Shown here in pieces: positions 1 to 9,160 of a DNA stretch of 45,482 nt. The notes beneath the pieces are model-generated. The model was not told where the DNA came from. It saw nothing but the letters and a program-made list of their open reading frames with translations, and ran no database searches. The stretch lies in the NCBI RefSeq assembly GCF_028330525.1, contig NZ_JAQMSD010000055.1:1-45482 (forward strand), read 5' to 3'. The position numbers and the translations under genes were made by a program. Every line of letters begins with the position of its first letter. Position 1 is the first letter of the stretch. Origin of the DNA: Spirulina sp. CS-785/01. GTDB taxonomy: Bacteria; Cyanobacteriota; Cyanobacteriia; Cyanobacteriales; Spirulinaceae.

Positions 1-1
1 C

Positions 2-142
2 GCCCCCTTACAGCTAATCCGGTCTAGAGAAACGACCAGTAGTGTTAATCCGCAATACCCCTGGAGAGCTATTCGCAGCTACGGGAAGGTTATCTCTCCC
101 CACTCCCCCACCTCACGAAGTAGGTGGGGGTCATTGAATTAA
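2..142 (+). CDS. Possible C-terminal tail of an IS200/IS605 TnpB-like protein (partial)
   Basis: One forward frame is open from the window edge to a TAA at 140-142. It gives about 46 residues, Arg/Ser/Pro-rich, including PQYPWRAIRSYGKV. The last codons lie inside and just after a 9-bp perfect hairpin (105-130). A reading frame ending at a strong hairpin resembles the 3' end of cyanobacterial IS200/IS605 tnpB genes, and a clearer tnpB tail occurs at the other edge of the window. No zinc-finger or catalytic residue is visible, so the assignment rests on architecture and a vague resemblance only. It could equally be a chance open frame. Confidence is low. Confidence 0.27.
   Translation, partial: APLQLIRSRETTSSVNPQYPWRAIRSYGKVISPHSPTSRSRWGSLN
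105..130. repeat. Perfect 9-bp hairpin upstream of ccdA
   Basis: CCCCCACCT (105-113) and AGGTGGGGG (122-130) form a 9-bp stem around an 8-nt loop. No T-run follows on either strand, so it is not a standard intrinsic terminator. It may be the end hairpin of an insertion element whose body lies to the left. Confidence 0.5.
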
Positions 143-154
143 TCGTCTCATAGG

Positions 155-1009
155 ATGGCACAGTATCCCTTTTCCTCTCAAAATCGTAATTTTCGCCGTT
201 TCTGGGTGCGTTGTCTTTTGTTGTTTGGGGGTGGGATTATTTTGGCGTTGCTGTTGAGTGGGGTAAACTGGCGATCGCACCTTTCCCCCCTCGAAACGTT
301 CATCTTTTCCCTTGAAGCAACCTATCAGCAATATCTCGGCACAACTCAACCCAATACTACTATTTTACTCCTTCCCTTTGCCTTTGGAGGGGGACTAATT
401 GCGAGTATTTCTCCCTGTGTTTTAGGCTTACTTCCGGTTAATCTCAGTTACATGGGGACTCGTGATATTAACTCCCGTAGAGATGCCTTAAAAAAAGCCA
501 GCTTATTTGTCCTAGGGGTTTGTACAATGTACAGTATTTTAGGACTCTTTTCCTCTAGTTTAGGCTTTTTATTAGTGGGATATCGGGGTTATATTTCTGT
601 TTTTGTAGGTTGCTTTATTCTAATGATGGGATTGATCTTATTAGAGGTCATTCAGCTTCCCCTACCGCAATTTTCGGGAAAAGTCCCCATTGCTGGGACC
701 TATGGAGTAGGTCTCACCTTTGCCTTAGCGACTTCTCCTTGTAGTAGTCCGCTTTTATTTGCCGTTTTAGCCACCGCAGGAGAAACGGGGTCCCCGATTT
801 TAAGTACCTTAACCATGATCAGTTATGCGGTGGGTTATACTATGTTAATTTTCCTCGCTAGTTTATTTACCGGACTGGCCAAACAAACACGACGTTTTCT
901 TCCTTATACTGGTAAAATTACTCAAGTTTCCAGTATTTTCTTAATTGTACTGGGGATTTATTATACTGTGGATGGCCTACGCTGGTTGTTGGCCCTGTGG
1001 CAAGGTTAA
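155..1009 (+). CDS. ccdA: CcdA/DsbD-type thiol-disulfide transporter for cytochrome c biogenesis
   Basis: This 284-residue polytopic membrane protein is a member of the CcdA/DsbD transmembrane family. The family passes reducing equivalents from cytoplasmic thioredoxin across the membrane to keep apocytochrome haem-binding cysteines reduced (system II maturation). Both family signatures are visible: SPCVLGLLP at about residue 87 and SPCSSPLLFAVLATA at about residue 190, each carrying one redox cysteine within a membrane segment. About seven hydrophobic segments can be counted. There is an N-terminal extension with an extra hydrophobic stretch (about residues 20-38), longer than in many cyanobacterial CcdA proteins. 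The ATG has AGGA immediately before it, which is tight for a ribosome binding site, so a downstream start is possible. The partner ccs1/resB gene is not in the window. Confidence 0.88.
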   Translation: MAQYPFSSQNRNFRRFWVRCLLLFGGGIILALLLSGVNWRSHLSPLETFIFSLEATYQQYLGTTQPNTTILLLPFAFGGGLIASISPCVLGLLPVNLSYMGTRDINSRRDALKKASLFVLGVCTMYSILGLFSSSLGFLLVGYRGYISVFVGCFILMMGLILLEVIQLPLPQFSGKVPIAGTYGVGLTFALATSPCSSPLLFAVLATAGETGSPILSTLTMISYAVGYTMLIFLASLFTGLAKQTRRFLPYTGKITQVSSIFLIVLGIYYTVDGLRWLLALWQG

Positions 1010-1020
1010 GGCTTAATGTA

Positions 1021-1053
1021 CCTTGGGTTTTAACCCAAGGCTAATAGCTGAAA
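1021..1053 (+). repeat. Dispersed palindromic element, copy 1
   Basis: The palindrome CCTTGGGTTTTAACCCAAGG (1021-1040) is followed by CTAATAGCTGAAA, the same flank as in the copies near 9.1 kb and 44.56 kb. It sits between the convergent ccdA and the next gene, where the hairpin could end transcription from either side. Confidence 0.75.
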
Positions 1054-1069
1054 ATAGACCCATCAGAAA

Positions 1070-2494
1070 CTATTTAATCATAATAATTTCATAGGGTTTT
1101 TGGGGAATACTATTAAATTTACGTCCCCATAACTCCGCTTTGGGGTAGTCGGGGAGTCCTTGGGTGACTGCACCTTTGGCCGCAGCAATAATCCAAACCG
1201 TATTGGGGTCTTTTTGCTCTAAAGAGTGAGGATAAAAAATAGCGGTATTTTGAGAAAAATGCCAAGCAATGGCATTTTTAGGTAAATTATAATCAAACAC
1301 AAAACGTGCCGCAACATTATCAATTAAATAGGTTTGATTGGGATGTTTGGAGACATAGCTTTTGATCTCAGTATAGTCCTGATGGGTGGGGAAAATATCC
1401 GCAGCGAGTAAACTGACAATGGCGGGGATTTGATAAACACAAAATACCACAATTGTCAAGAATGCTAAGAGGGATTTATTGAGCTTTTGTAAGGGGATTT
1501 CAACCACGGTGATGACAGAAATTAAGGCAACAAAAAAGTTAACATAATATCGTAAACTACTAGGATACAAAAATAAATTTAAAACCAAACCTACACTGGT
1601 TAACAGAAAAAAATATTTTAGATGGGTAGGAATTTTGCGAAGTTTAAAGAGAAGCATAAACAAGCAAGTCAAGTAAAGCAAATAAATTGAACCATAAATA
1701 ATTTCATTGTATCCGTGGGAAAGAATAAAAAACCATAATGGCAATATTTTTTCTGGGGGGACTACCCTTAAACTTGCGTGCCATGTAAAATCATCCCAGA
1801 AGTGAAAGAATTCAAAATTAATTGTCCATAAAAATAAGCTAAAAACACTAATAAATGCAGCAAACCAGCTAATAATCACTTTTCTAAAATATTTAATAAA
1901 TTGTTTCTCTTTTTCTTGAGAATAATTAACCCAAATAATCCCTAATGTAAACGGAATAATATAGGCAATACTAATGGGTGCAGATAACCAAGCTACCCCT
2001 AAAAAACAAAAACCAAAAAAATATTTCCAGCCTCTATTCAAGGTAAGAAACCATAACCCAATTGCCAAATAAGCCATAGCTAAAGCATCTTGACGTAGCC
2101 CCACAATAGACATAGAAGTTGTATAAACAACGGGAATACAGAGGATAGCGACTTTAGAAAACCCATATTTTCGCAAAATTAAAGCTGTAAAAACGCAAAA
2201 AATAATATAACAGCAACATTGAAATAATAAAATACTTTCAGGACTACTTCCGAAACAGGATAACCAACTGGCTAAAGAATAACTATGAATGGGCGGTTGA
2301 ACATAATACCGATCTATGCTTCTTTCCGTCCAATTTGCCAACCAAGGGTTGACAAAATCTCCATTTTTTGCTATATTTATTGCTGCTCCTATGAAAAATA
2401 AATCATCAATCATTGGGGGTGGGAAACCGCAAAACAATAAAATTAGCCAAAACCCAATGATTGGCAAAATAACAGTTAAAACAAAGGATTTCAT
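1070..2494 (-). CDS. Multi-spanning membrane protein resembling a GT39/ArnT-like glycosyltransferase
   Basis: This 474-residue protein has about 10-12 hydrophobic segments. A loop after the first segment is rich in polar and aromatic residues (DDLFFIGAAINIAKNGDFVNPW, positions 30-51 overall), followed by RYYVQPPIHSYSLASWL. A first periplasmic loop with acidic residues and a PPxHSY-type motif is typical of GT-C fold polyprenyl-phosphate-dependent glycosyltransferases such as the GT39/PMT/ArnT group. The substrate cannot be inferred. The ATG at 2494 is chosen. An in-frame TTG at 2524 lies within a tandem duplication of a 15-bp unit (AACTATAACTCAAGA) and would add only a repetitive SYSFLSYSF leader. 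Base composition is AT-rich relative to neighbours. It converges with ccdA and has no operon partner. Confidence 0.6.
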   Translation of the reverse strand: MKSFVLTVILPIIGFWLILLFCGFPPPMIDDLFFIGAAINIAKNGDFVNPWLANWTERSIDRYYVQPPIHSYSLASWLSCFGSSPESILLFQCCCYIIFCVFTALILRKYGFSKVAILCIPVVYTTSMSIVGLRQDALAMAYLAIGLWFLTLNRGWKYFFGFCFLGVAWLSAPISIAYIIPFTLGIIWVNYSQEKEKQFIKYFRKVIISWFAAFISVFSLFLWTINFEFFHFWDDFTWHASLRVVPPEKILPLWFFILSHGYNEIIYGSIYLLYLTCLFMLLFKLRKIPTHLKYFFLLTSVGLVLNLFLYPSSLRYYVNFFVALISVITVVEIPLQKLNKSLLAFLTIVVFCVYQIPAIVSLLAADIFPTHQDYTEIKSYVSKHPNQTYLIDNVAARFVFDYNLPKNAIAWHFSQNTAIFYPHSLEQKDPNTVWIIAAAKGAVTQGLPDYPKAELWGRKFNSIPQKPYEIIMIK

Positions 2495-2675
2495 AAAACT
2501 ATAACTCAAGAAACTATAACTCAAGAAGGTCTATCACTGCTAAAAGAAAAAAGGGGGGGGATTGCGTTTATACAACTACTGAGGTGTAACCTTAATAAAT
2601 GAATAGAAAATAGAGTGAACTTGTGCGGACTGCACGCTTATTTTAAGGGGCTATACATGAGATATTAGCATTCAT

Positions 2676-3638
2676 CTAAGACATAAAAGCAATAATTTTC
2701 TGATGGTACTCATCTTCCGTAATTTGTCCTAACTGTAACTCCCCATTTAACGCATCAATTTGCACTTTAATCCCTTGTTGCTTCTTCATAATTTCCTCCC
2801 GATGTTGGCGATAAACTTGTTCCCCGTGACGTTTGCTTTCTCGGAAGATTTGCTGGAGTTGTCCGACCGTTACCGTAGTATTGTGGGCAAAATAAGCATG
2901 GGCCAATTCTCCGATCGCCCAAGTATTAATAAAAGCATAAGTCGTCCCCAATTGCTGCCCTAACCCCACCAAACGGGTTAAATTGCCAATGGCCAAATGT
3001 AACCCCATCACCCCAAACCCCCCAAAGGCCACCTGATATAACGGGGGAAACTCCCCATCGGGAGGATATCCCCACATCACCCCAATATCTTCAATTAAAT
3101 GGAGTTGATTGAGATACACCAACCAATCGGAGGAAATGGCCACCCCTAAAATAGGGACCGAGGCCGTTACCGCATTCACTATAGACCAGATCATAATCTG
3201 ATGGTGAACCAAGACCTCCCGTTTCGTCTCATCTTCAATCCTCTCTACCTGGGGAGAAATCAACTGACGGCCTGCTTCTTGGAGTCGTCGGGTGAGTAAT
3301 GCTTGGCCACTCCAAAAGAGATATCCCGGTAACGTCTTCTCAATGGTGTGGATAATTTGCTGTTTGGAGGGGGGACAGTCTCCATCGAGATAGGCCAAAG
3401 TATAGGCCGACTGATAGACAATTTCTCGGAGTTTGGTGTCTTGGAGTTGAGAGAGAAGGGATTCTACCGTTAGGGGGTCTTGTAACAGTTGGTCTAAGGA
3501 CACCGTTTCTGTTAACCCTAACTCCTCGATGGCCTCGGTTAAAATCCCTTGTTCTCTGGGTTGTAACGGCCCATCGGCCTTGGCCAGTAGTACCAAAATT
3601 TTCAAACACCGTAACAGATCATCCCTTGCGATCGCCAT
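2676..3638 (-). CDS. TerB-like tellurite-resistance-domain protein with SHOCT-like C-terminus
   Basis: The 320-residue protein starts with a helical region (about 1-110) with the TerB pattern: LLKILVLLAKADG-type helix, an acidic EQGILTEAIEELGL helix and a later AYLDGDCPPSKQQ. TerB-type domains bind metal ions through acidic residues. The middle part has hydrophobic stretches near residues 150-175 and 195-225 that may associate with membranes. The last 35 residues (QIDALNGELQLGQITEDEYHQK) look like a SHOCT short C-terminal domain. The function is unknown. The ATG overlaps a HIP1 octamer. The stop codon is followed by no obvious terminator. Confidence 0.55.
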   Translation of the reverse strand: MAIARDDLLRCLKILVLLAKADGPLQPREQGILTEAIEELGLTETVSLDQLLQDPLTVESLLSQLQDTKLREIVYQSAYTLAYLDGDCPPSKQQIIHTIEKTLPGYLFWSGQALLTRRLQEAGRQLISPQVERIEDETKREVLVHHQIMIWSIVNAVTASVPILGVAISSDWLVYLNQLHLIEDIGVMWGYPPDGEFPPLYQVAFGGFGVMGLHLAIGNLTRLVGLGQQLGTTYAFINTWAIGELAHAYFAHNTTVTVGQLQQIFRESKRHGEQVYRQHREEIMKKQQGIKVQIDALNGELQLGQITEDEYHQKIIAFMS

Positions 3639-3715
3639 AATTCTCAGCCCTTAATACAGCAAGAGACACGAGGGGGGTATCGTGTCTCTCTCTATTATCT
3701 TCTCTCCCAGGAAAC

Positions 3716-5437
3716 TTAAATTTTACAATTCAATCCCCCAGATTTTTGGGTAAAGCGGAGATTTTCCCGATAGTCCACCGGACAATCAATCACTGCGGGG
3801 ACATCTTGTTTTAACGCTTCTTGCAAAGTGGGGACTAACTCCTCAGTTGCTTTCACCCGATATCCCTTTAACCCCATACTCTCCGCAAAGCGGACAAAAT
3901 CCGGGTTGGTGAAGTCAATAAAGGCCGACTCTCCAAAATGGTTCATTTGCTTCCACTCAATGAGGCCATAGCCATTATCGTTAAAGATGAGGGTGACAAA
4001 GGGGGTTTTCACCCGTAAAGCGGTTTCTAACTCCTGACAATTCATCATAAAACCCCCATCTCCGGTGACGGCCACCACCTTGCGGTCCGGATGGACTAAT
4101 TTGGCCGCCAGGGCCCCTGGAATAGCAATACCCATGGCCGCAAACCCATTAGAAATGATACAGGTATTAGGCCGATCGCAATGATAATGCCGGGCCATCC
4201 ACATTTTATGGGCCCCCACATCAGAAATGACAATATCTTCGGGCCCCATCACCTGTCGCAGATCATAGATTAATTTTTGCGGTTTAATGGGAAACTCCTC
4301 ATCATTGGCATATTGTTCATAGTCGGCCCGAATATCGGACCGTAAACTGGCCGCTTTCGGGGTGGGTTGACCTGTGCGATCGGCCCGTTTCATAATCTCA
4401 AATAGAGAATCTGTAATATCCCCCACTACCTCAACGGTGGGAATATAACTACTATCAATTTCGGCAGGATTCGCCCCCACATGGATAATAGGAATCTTAC
4501 TATCAGGATTCCATTTTTTCGGGGAATACTCAATTAAATCGTACCCCACTGCAATCACTAAATCGGTCTGATCAAAGGCGCAAGTAATATGATCCCGTTG
4601 TTGTAACCCAATCGTCCACAGGGAGAGGGGATGGGTATAGGGAATGACTCCTTTACCCATAAAGGTATTCACCACCGGAATATTTAAATAGGTGGCAAAC
4701 TCCGTTAATGCTTCACTGGCCTTGGCCCGAATTGCCCCATTGCCCACTAAAATTAAGGGATTTTTCGCCTTAGAAATAGACTCGGCAGCTTTATTGAAAC
4801 TGCGGAAAGACGCATAAATTTGTTCTTGGCCATCCTTGGCTAAAGTAAACGCTTGGCCCACAGGCATGGCCGCAATATTTTCCGGTAAATCAATGTGAAC
4901 TGAACCGGGTTTTTCCCGTTGGGCAATTTTAAACCCTTTGCGGATAATTTCTGGGGTATTGGAGGGACGCACAATTTGGGTATTCCATTTAGTCACTGGA
5001 TTAAACATTGAGACTAAATCCAGATATTGATGGGACTCAATGTGCATCCGATCTGTTCCCACTTGCCCGGTAATGGCCACCAAGGGGGCCCCGTCTAGGT
5101 TAGCATCGGCCACTCCTGTCATTAGGTTAGTGGCACCTGGGCCAAGGGTTGAGAGACATACCCCCGCTTTCCCGGTTAAGCGGCCATACACATCGGCCAT
5201 AAAGGCGGCCCCTTGTTCATGGCGTGTGGTGATAAACTGAATAGATGACCCTTTTAAGGCTTGTAAAACGTGGAGATTTTCTTCCCCTGGTAAGCCAAAC
5301 ACATATTCAACCCCTTCATTTTCCAAGCAATGAACTAGGGCTTCGGCGGTGTTTAAATCGCCCATTATTTTATTGCCGGAGGGGGTTTTCGGGTTATTTT
5401 TTATGGAGTCGTTTTTTATGGGTTGAGATGTGGTCAT
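3716..5437 (-). CDS. ThDP-dependent 2-oxoglutarate decarboxylase (acetolactate-synthase-like)
   Basis: This 573-residue ThDP enzyme has all three family domains. The N-terminal Pyr domain holds the catalytic Glu74 (TTRHEQGAAFMADVYGR). A central nucleotide-binding-like domain covers about residues 215-350. The C-terminal PP domain carries GDGGF...NDNGYGL (about 455-488), which binds ThDP and Mg. By sequence it would be annotated acetolactate synthase large subunit. However, its neighbour is an SSADH gene, and in Synechococcus sp. PCC 7002 the equivalent adjacent pair (A2770/A2771) was shown to be 2-oxoglutarate decarboxylase plus succinate-semialdehyde dehydrogenase, closing the TCA cycle. I infer the same role here. 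The first 24 residues are low-complexity (Asn/Lys/Ser), and Met25 is an alternative start. A true acetolactate synthase cannot be excluded from sequence alone. Confidence 0.78.
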   Translation of the reverse strand: MTTSQPIKNDSIKNNPKTPSGNKIMGDLNTAEALVHCLENEGVEYVFGLPGEENLHVLQALKGSSIQFITTRHEQGAAFMADVYGRLTGKAGVCLSTLGPGATNLMTGVADANLDGAPLVAITGQVGTDRMHIESHQYLDLVSMFNPVTKWNTQIVRPSNTPEIIRKGFKIAQREKPGSVHIDLPENIAAMPVGQAFTLAKDGQEQIYASFRSFNKAAESISKAKNPLILVGNGAIRAKASEALTEFATYLNIPVVNTFMGKGVIPYTHPLSLWTIGLQQRDHITCAFDQTDLVIAVGYDLIEYSPKKWNPDSKIPIIHVGANPAEIDSSYIPTVEVVGDITDSLFEIMKRADRTGQPTPKAASLRSDIRADYEQYANDEEFPIKPQKLIYDLRQVMGPEDIVISDVGAHKMWMARHYHCDRPNTCIISNGFAAMGIAIPGALAAKLVHPDRKVVAVTGDGGFMMNCQELETALRVKTPFVTLIFNDNGYGLIEWKQMNHFGESAFIDFTNPDFVRFAESMGLKGYRVKATEELVPTLQEALKQDVPAVIDCPVDYRENLRFTQKSGGLNCKI

Positions 5438-5827
5438 GAACCTATGCTACTGTGTGGTGAATCAAGTTATTAATAGAACAATAGAACAGTGTAGATACTG
5501 GGATGTTATGCTAGGGCAATTTGTTCCAGTATTTCCCTCGTAGTTTAAGGGATTAATCACGGAAGTAAATCGACCTAGAGAGTAGTTTCAATGGGCGCAA
5601 ATAACGATAAGATTTAGGATTGGAATGGGCTTTTTTTATCATGGTGTTTGGGCAATTTGTCATTCATTGAGGGTGAGAAACAATAGCTTGGGGTGCAAGA
5701 AACTCGGCATTTGGGGTAGTTTTACGACTGGACTAGAGAGGGGGCATTAACAATATTAATGCCTAGGGACTGATAGCAATTCGGGGCTTTCGTGGCACTC
5801 CGATGTTGCTGTTCTACGGTAGTGGGT
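5438..5827. other. Intergenic region between the SSADH and OGDC genes
   Basis: These 390 bp lie upstream of the decarboxylase gene and downstream of the dehydrogenase, both on the minus strand. No ORF, RNA or repeat of note was recognised. The length suggests that the decarboxylase has its own promoter rather than being tightly coupled to the dehydrogenase. Confidence 0.5.
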
Positions 5828-7192
5828 TTAATCGAGCCAAACTGTCTTAATATTGACAAATTCATGAATTCCTTCCCGACTTAACTCCCGTCCATACCCC
5901 GAACGTTTGATCCCCCCAAAGGGAAGACGGGGATCAGATTTCACCAGGCCGTTAATAAAGACGGCCCCGGCTTCTAGGTCATTAATCAAGCGATCGCGCT
6001 CAGTTTCTATCTTAGTCCAAGCACTGGCCCCCAGTCCCAAGGGGGTATCATTGGCTAAGGCAATGGCCTCGTCGAGGCTATCCACCCGAAACACCGAGGC
6101 CACGGGGCCAAATAATTCTTCTCGGGCCGCGGGGGCATCGGGGGGAATATTGGTCAGCAGGGTGGGGGGATAGAAATTGCCCGGCCCCTCTAGGGGTTGG
6201 CCACCAATGAGGGCTTTTGCCCCCAAAGCGAGGCTTTTTTCTACTTGTTGGGCTAATTCATCCCGAATGGCCGCCGTGGCAAGGGGGCCAATATCCGTAT
6301 CCTCGGCCAGGGGGTCCCCGACTTTCAAACTTTGGAATTTCTCCAGTAAACGCTGTTCAAATTCATCGGCAATGGAAGATTGTAGAATAAAGCGTTTGGC
6401 GGCAATACAGGATTGGCCATTGTTTAACATTCTTGCCGTTACTGCCGCTTTTACGGCTTTATCGAGATCAGCACTCTCTAGGACAATAAAAGGGTCACTG
6501 CCCCCTAATTCTAAGACCGTTTTTTTAATATATTTTCCGGCTGTGGCTGCTAAACTAGCCCCGGCGGGTTCACTTCCGGTGAGGGTAGCCGCCTGGACTC
6601 GTTGATCACTGAGGACGGTTTCCACTTGGGAGGCCCCAATGAGGAGGGTTTGAAAGACATTATCGGGGAAACCCGCTTCTCGAAAAATCTGCTCAATTGC
6701 GATCGCACTTTGCGGCACATTAGAAGCGTGTTTCAACACCGCCACATTCCCGGCCATTAAGGCCGGGGCCGCAAAACGAAACACCTGCCAAAAGGGAAAA
6801 TTCCACGGCATCACCGCTAAAATGACCCCTAACGGTTGATACCGGACAAACGCGGCACTCCCATCACTTTCCCCCGGTTGATCTTGTAGAAATTCGGCGG
6901 CCTTTTCCCCATAATAGCGACAAACCCAAGCGCATTTTTTCGCTTCTGCCACAGCACTTTTGAGAGGTTTCCCCATTTCCGTGGTCATCAGTTGCCCATA
7001 GGTTTGACTGTTGGCCTCTAGGAGAGTCGCGGCTTTTTCTAACCACTGACTCCGTTGGGTTAGGGGGATTTGACGATAGGCTATATAGGCCGACTGAGCT
7101 TGAGTCAGTTTAGTCGCAATTTCGGCTGACGTTAAAGGCGTAAAGGTTTTGAGGGTTTCTCCGTTATAGGGATTAATTGTTGCGATCGCCAT
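5828..7192 (-). CDS. gabD: NAD(P)-dependent succinate-semialdehyde dehydrogenase
   Basis: This 454-residue aldehyde dehydrogenase has the general base Glu228 in LELGGSDPF and the catalytic Cys262 in NNGQSCIAAKRF. The cofactor/oxyanion motif MPWNFPFWQV is at 128-137, and the C-terminal LPFGGIKRSGYGRE is present. The length and the GQSCIAAKR context match cyanobacterial SSADH (Synechocystis slr0370 type), which oxidises succinic semialdehyde to succinate. Together with the decarboxylase gene 390 bp downstream it would convert 2-oxoglutarate to succinate, replacing 2-oxoglutarate dehydrogenase and succinyl-CoA synthetase. The start lies on a HIP1 octamer. The 288-bp region upstream, shared with the divergent chemoreceptor gene, contains a very AT-rich core at about 7245-7310 that probably holds the promoters. 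Confidence 0.85.
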   Translation of the reverse strand: MAIATINPYNGETLKTFTPLTSAEIATKLTQAQSAYIAYRQIPLTQRSQWLEKAATLLEANSQTYGQLMTTEMGKPLKSAVAEAKKCAWVCRYYGEKAAEFLQDQPGESDGSAAFVRYQPLGVILAVMPWNFPFWQVFRFAAPALMAGNVAVLKHASNVPQSAIAIEQIFREAGFPDNVFQTLLIGASQVETVLSDQRVQAATLTGSEPAGASLAATAGKYIKKTVLELGGSDPFIVLESADLDKAVKAAVTARMLNNGQSCIAAKRFILQSSIADEFEQRLLEKFQSLKVGDPLAEDTDIGPLATAAIRDELAQQVEKSLALGAKALIGGQPLEGPGNFYPPTLLTNIPPDAPAAREELFGPVASVFRVDSLDEAIALANDTPLGLGASAWTKIETERDRLINDLEAGAVFINGLVKSDPRLPFGGIKRSGYGRELSREGIHEFVNIKTVWLD

Positions 7193-7480
7193 GAGTTTTT
7201 AACCCAATGATTTTACCTAGCACTGTATCTCTAGTTTATGGGTTTTACCGAATCATTTTTGATAAAATGTATAAAATTTAACTTTTTTATAAAGTTTTAA
7301 AGATTTTTTCCCTAAACTCGGCCTAGGACTCCAGAATAGGAAGCGGTTCAGCGTTCCCATCAAGGAAGTGAACCCCCCAACACCGAGGACATTGAGATCA
7401 ACAAGAGAAAATCAAGGAATTCAGCCCAAAACTCCCATTAAATCAACATTTGAACATAACGACCTCATCCCCTTTCTCTC

Positions 7481-8938
7481 ATGAATTTACAACCCTTTTC
7501 CTCCGGAAGTTTATCCCGCGTACAACTTCTCAGCGTCCCCTTAACCCTCACCGTTGCTCTCCTAGGGGGGACGGGTTGGTATATTGGGAATACTTACCAA
7601 GCCTTCCGGGGAATTTATACTCAAGATATGCGCTTAGTTGAACTAAGCGGGGAAATTGATTATCTCGATGAAGTTTTAACCATGTCCGCCCGCATGGCCG
7701 TCGCCACCGGAGATCAACAATGGGTGAGACGGTATGAAGAATATGACCCCCAAGTCTTTGCCGCCATTGAAGAAACCGCAGAATTACTCCCCTCCGCCTT
7801 TTCCGGCCAAGCAGGGGAAGAACTCAATGATGTGGCCGTCCAATTACAACGCATGGAAAAACGGGCCTTTGCCCTCTTAGAACAAGGACAAAGACAACAA
7901 GCGGAACAGCTTTTATTTAGTGCCAGCTATGAACGGCAAAAAGAGCGTTATACCCAAGTCATGGGGGACATTTTAGAGACCCTTCAACAACACGCCAATC
8001 AGTCGCTCAGAGTGCAAACCCGCAACGCTCAAATTGCTCTCTGGGTGATTGGGGTGTCTGTGGTGTTATTGCTCATCTTGTGGATTGTGATTTTACGAAT
8101 GTTGGTGCATTCCATTCAATCGGTCCGCCAAGCTAGTCATTCGGTGTCCCAAGTCTCTCAACAGATTACCCATACTGTCGCTGAACAGGAAACCCTTGTT
8201 GTTGATCAAGCGGGTGCAGTCAGTCAAACCTCCACCACCATGAATGAATTAGAACAGTCTGCCAAAGCCTCAGCCGAGGGAATGCAAGTCGCCCTTGATG
8301 AAGCCAAGCAAGCGTTAAACTTGGCTGAGAAAGGGACTGAGACGGTGGATAAAACCTTGGCGAGTATGGAACATTTGCAACAGAAGGTTCAAGACATTTC
8401 CCAACAAACCCAACAACTGATCAACCACAGTCAAGAAATTGGGACAGTTTCTCAATTGGTGAGTGAGTTAGCCAACCAAACCAATTTATTAGCCTTAAAT
8501 GCGGCTGTGGAAGCTGTGCGGGCCGGAGAATCGGGCCAAGGGTTTGCGGTGGTGGCCAGTGAAATTCGTAAATTGGCCGATCGCAGTAAAGATTCAGCCC
8601 AAAAAATTTCTAATTTAGTTCTCGATATTCAGTCTTCGGTTCATGGGACTGCGGATGTCACCCAGGAGGGGACAAAAACGGTGAATCAAGGCATTGATTT
8701 GACCCATCAAACGGCGAAAACCTTTGAGCAATTTGTCGCCGCTATTGAACAAATTACCACCAATAGCCAGCAAATTTCCCTGACCGCAAAACAACAGTCT
8801 CAAGCCACTCAAGAGGTGGCTGAGGCTCTAGAATCTTTAGATCAGGGAACGGAACGCACAAAAACAGTGATTAGTGAAACAAAAACGGCTACAGATTATC
8901 TCAAGGAGACGGCGGAAGAGTTGTTAAAGTTGGTTTAA
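7481..8938 (+). CDS. Methyl-accepting chemotaxis-type receptor
   Basis: The 485-residue protein has a first membrane segment (about 14-37) and a periplasmic helical sensor region of about 145 residues resembling a four-helix-bundle (4HB_MCP) domain. A second membrane segment (about 185-210) is followed by a long coiled-coil cytoplasmic domain. The signalling tip [20 protein letters not shown] at about 331-350 is a close match to the MCP consensus that contacts CheW and CheA. No clear HAMP domain is seen between TM2 and the coiled coil. In cyanobacteria such receptors feed type IV-pilus phototaxis or motility pathways. No che gene is nearby, so the partner cluster is elsewhere. No good Shine-Dalgarno is visible. 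Confidence 0.88.
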   Translation: MNLQPFSSGSLSRVQLLSVPLTLTVALLGGTGWYIGNTYQAFRGIYTQDMRLVELSGEIDYLDEVLTMSARMAVATGDQQWVRRYEEYDPQVFAAIEETAELLPSAFSGQAGEELNDVAVQLQRMEKRAFALLEQGQRQQAEQLLFSASYERQKERYTQVMGDILETLQQHANQSLRVQTRNAQIALWVIGVSVVLLLILWIVILRMLVHSIQSVRQASHSVSQVSQQITHTVAEQETLVVDQAGAVSQTSTTMNELEQSAKASAEGMQVALDEAKQALNLAEKGTETVDKTLASMEHLQQKVQDISQQTQQLINHSQEIGTVSQLVSELANQTNLLALNAAVEAVRAGESGQGFAVVASEIRKLADRSKDSAQKISNLVLDIQSSVHGTADVTQEGTKTVNQGIDLTHQTAKTFEQFVAAIEQITTNSQQISLTAKQQSQATQEVAEALESLDQGTERTKTVISETKTATDYLKETAEELLKLV

Positions 8939-8943
8939 AGTAG

Positions 8944-9030
8944 TGGAGAATTGAGAATTAGTAATTAGGAATTGAGAATTGAGAATTGAGAATTCGGAAT
9001 TGAGAATTGAGAATTGAGAATTGAGAATTG
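8944..9030. repeat. Heptanucleotide tandem repeat (STRR), TTGAGAA units
   Basis: Degenerate then near-perfect tandem copies of the 7-mer TTGAGAA, interrupted once by TTCGGAA. This is the STRR class of 7-bp tandem repeats known from filamentous cyanobacteria. Confidence 0.8.
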
Positions 9031-9061
9031 ATAGGTAGGGGCAATTCCTGAATTGTCCCTA

Positions 9062-9129
9062 TGAATGCTTACCTCTATCAACCCGTTCAAACAGGTTTCA
9101 GCTATTAGCCTTGGGTTTTAACCCAAGGC
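9062..9129 (-). repeat. Dispersed palindromic element, copy 2 (two hairpins)
   Basis: The palindrome at 9109-9128 is preceded by a second imperfect stem (AACCCGTT / AACAGGTT, 9080-9097) and TGAATGCTTACC. The reverse complement aligns along about 68 bp with 44557-44625, so this is a discrete dispersed element rather than a chance palindrome. A separate stem GGGGCAATTC / GAATTGTCCC lies just upstream (about 9037-9060). Confidence 0.78.
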
Positions 9130-9160
9130 AGCTAAAAGTAGCATTACTTACCATTTACCT

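Noticed and set aside
105..130. 9-bp hairpin as an intrinsic terminator
   Set aside because: No T-run follows on either strand.
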